Position numbers and translations under genes: made by a program. Source: Halocynthiibacter styelae (GTDB lineage: Bacteria > Pseudomonadota > Alphaproteobacteria > Rhodobacterales > Rhodobacteraceae). From it: DNA of 64,000 nt. The DNA is taken from contig NZ_JADCKQ010000005.1 in assembly GCF_016123485.1 (NCBI RefSeq), positions 186,001 to 250,000 on the forward strand, written 5' to 3'. Positions 62,624 through 64,000 of this stretch are shown here, piece by piece. Every line of letters starts with the position of its first letter. The first letter of the stretch is position 1. The notes beneath the pieces were generated by a model. It was not told where the DNA came from, made no database searches, and saw nothing but the letters and a program-made list of their open reading frames with translations.

Positions 62624-62661
62624 TGCAGCACATATGCATAAGATGTGCATGCATAGTGCAT
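62624..62661 (+). repeat. TGCAT 11-base-phased array, copy C
   Basis: TGCAT boxes start at 62635, 62646 and 62657, with a weaker TGCAG at 62624, all exactly 11 bases apart; one extra TGCAT overlaps at 62650. The core ATATGCATAAGATGTGCAT (62632-62650) equals copies A and B. It lies about 160 bases upstream of the Hint-domain gene, in the gap between it and fdsA, in the opposite orientation to the gene. Confidence 0.65.
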
Positions 62662-62685
62662 CTGTAAATCGGCGCCAAAAACGAA

Positions 62686-62710
62686 AAAACCCGCCGTTTC
62701 CGGCGGGTTT
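62686..62710 (-). terminator. Intrinsic terminator of the formate dehydrogenase gene
   Basis: On the minus strand, AAACCCGCC-like arms (CCCGCC with GGCGGG) form a stem around GAAA-type bases and are followed by a T-run (plus A-run 62684-62689). It lies 20 bases after the gene's stop. Confidence 0.85.
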
Positions 62711-62730
62711 CTGATTGGATTTAACCGGGT

Positions 62731-64000
62731 TTACTCCGCCGCGATTGCAGTCGCTTTTTCGACCTTCACCGCTGAGAATTTAAACTCAGGGATTTTGCCG
62801 TATGGGTCAATCGCCGGGTTGGTCAGCACGTTTGCGGCCGCTTCCACATAGGCAAATGGAACAAACACCATGTCTTCCGCAATCGCCCGGTCCGCACGCG
62901 CCATGATCTCGATAGAGCCACGACGGGTCGACAGACGCACCATTTCACCCGGCTCAACACCCAGACGACGCAGGGTTTTGGGATGCAGGGAACAGTTTGC
63001 TTCGGGTTCAACCGCGTCCAGAACCTTTGAACGACGGGTCATAGACCCTGTGTGCCAGTGTTCCAGCTGACGCCCAGTTGTCATGATCATCGGGAAGTCC
63101 GCATCAGGTGCTTCGTCCGGTGCAATCACGGCAGCCGGGGTGAACCTCGCACGACCATCGGGGCGTGGGAAGCCATCGCCAAACACCACAGCCTGACCCG
63201 GATCTGTCGGGGACAGGGACGGGTAAGTCACGGTTTCGGTTTTCAGACGATCCCATGTGATGTTGTTCAGGGACTTCATGTTCAGCTTCATCTCAGCGAA
63301 AATCTCGCTTGGATGGGTGTAGGTCCAGCCAAGGCCCAGACGCTGCGCCAATTCCGTGGTGATCGCCCAGTCTTCACGCGCCTCACCCGGAGGGGCCACC
63401 GCTGGACGCACCATCTGTACCTGACGGTTGGTGTTGGAAACCGTGCCGGATTTTTCATACAGCGCAGAAGCCGGCAGGATCACATCCGCATAGTTCGCGG
63501 TTTCGGTCAGAAAGATATCCTGAACAACCATCAGGTCGAGTTTCGCAAAAGCATCGCGCGCATGTTCCGCATCCGGATCAGACATCGCGGGATTTTCACC
63601 CTGAATATACATGCCTTTGATATTGCCCGCATAAACCTGATCGACGATCTCGGTGACGGTCAGACCTTTTTCATTACTGAAGTCGTCAGACCCCCAGACA
63701 CCGGTGAAATTATCACGGATCTGGTCGTCGGTCACAGTCTGGTAATCCGGCAGGAACATCGGGATCAGGCCCGCGTCAGACGCACCCTGCACGTTGTTCT
63801 GACCACGCAGCGGGTGCAGACCCGCGCCTGGACGGCCAACCTGACCACACATCAAAGCAAGGCTGATGAGGCAGCGGGAATTATCCGTGCCGTGAATGTG
63901 TTGGGACACGCCCATACCCCAGAAGATCAGTGCAGATTTTGCACCGGCATAGATGCGCGCAACGTCGCGAATGGTTTCCGGATCAATACCGGAAATCGCT
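62731..64000 (-). CDS. fdsA: Formate dehydrogenase alpha (molybdopterin) subunit, 3' part
   Basis: The frame continues beyond the window edge (ISGIDPETIRDVARIYAGAK), so about 423 C-terminal residues are seen. Molybdopterin oxidoreductase signatures include ALIFWGMGVSQHIHGTDNSR, QVGRPGAGLHPLRGQNNVQG, GENPAMSDPDAEHARDAFAK and the C-terminal MoCo-binding domain (LHPKTLRRLGVEPGEMVRLS). NAD-dependent formate dehydrogenase would oxidise formate to CO2, the last step for one-carbon units from demethylation. Other subunits are expected upstream, outside the window. Confidence 0.9.
   Translation of the reverse strand, partial: AISGIDPETIRDVARIYAGAKSALIFWGMGVSQHIHGTDNSRCLISLALMCGQVGRPGAGLHPLRGQNNVQGASDAGLIPMFLPDYQTVTDDQIRDNFTGVWGSDDFSNEKGLTVTEIVDQVYAGNIKGMYIQGENPAMSDPDAEHARDAFAKLDLMVVQDIFLTETANYADVILPASALYEKSGTVSNTNRQVQMVRPAVAPPGEAREDWAITTELAQRLGLGWTYTHPSEIFAEMKLNMKSLNNITWDRLKTETVTYPSLSPTDPGQAVVFGDGFPRPDGRARFTPAAVIAPDEAPDADFPMIMTTGRQLEHWHTGSMTRRSKVLDAVEPEANCSLHPKTLRRLGVEPGEMVRLSTRRGSIEIMARADRAIAEDMVFVPFAYVEAAANVLTNPAIDPYGKIPEFKFSAVKVEKATAIAAE

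Noticed and set aside
1-64000. tRNA, rRNA, integrase, transposase or attachment-site signals
   Set aside because: I looked for tRNA-like cloverleafs next to boundaries and for recombinase genes and found none I could support.

Overview
The window reads as one contiguous chromosomal segment of a marine alphaproteobacterium of the Rhodobacteraceae / Roseobacter group. This rests on gene content and order: a motB-flgE-flgK-flgL-flgI flagellar block, a divergent rbfA/dapB pair, a heparinase-purH-lspA-DUF3035-M16 run, two dimethylglycine-dehydrogenase-type flavoproteins, and small families typical of the group (DUF6525, DUF5665, DUF1674). Base composition looks to be in the mid-50s % GC. I see no rRNA, tRNA, prophage, insertion sequence or CRISPR array, and no gene-free stretch longer than about 300 bases.

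Layout. 1-3.1 kb: the 3' part of an iron-type alcohol dehydrogenase, a broken exported-protein gene, trhO, and a two-gene unit with a likely operator. 3.1-7.4 kb: NAD salvage genes pncA and pncB around a membrane hybrid histidine kinase. 7.4-13.4 kb: flagellar motor, hook, junction and P-ring genes. 13.4-21.4 kb: malonyl-CoA synthetase, lolA, a lytic transglycosylase, hspQ, gamma-glutamyltransferase with a rhodanese, an RsbW/STAS pair, and a thiolase coupled to free methionine-R-sulfoxide reductase. 21.5-29.1 kb: a same-direction block (XRE-cupin regulator, LysE exporter, GFA zinc protein, flavoprotein, GbdR-like regulator, second flavoprotein) that looks like a methylated-glycine (betaine, dimethylglycine, sarcosine) catabolic locus. 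29.4-35.4 kb: rarD, a pseudouridine synthase, an unusual KAS III, aldehyde dehydrogenase, 1-Cys peroxiredoxin, aqpZ. 35.5-46.0 kb: the rbfA-truB-rpsO-pnp translation/RNA series on the minus strand, interrupted by accessory genes that include a COG0523 GTPase behind a near-perfect Zur box. 46.1-64 kb: dapB, an MBL hydrolase, rsmB, heparinase-like protein, purH, lspA, an M16 peptidase pair, mutL, rmuC, an outer-membrane DUF481 protein, a Hint-domain protein and the 3' part of a formate dehydrogenase alpha subunit.

The most unusual non-coding signal is a family of three intergenic arrays (about 29.27, 43.32 and 62.65 kb) sharing the core ATATGCATAAGATGTGCAT, in which TGCAT recurs at an exact 11-base period. 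Each lies 140-230 bases upstream of a start codon. Other regulatory architecture: a four-half-site operator before the XRE-cupin gene, an inverted repeat between the ribbon-helix-helix-like gene and pncA, three GTTCCGC repeats running into the hspQ start codon, a Zur box, a pnp leader hairpin pair and twin A/T-rich hairpins before mutL.
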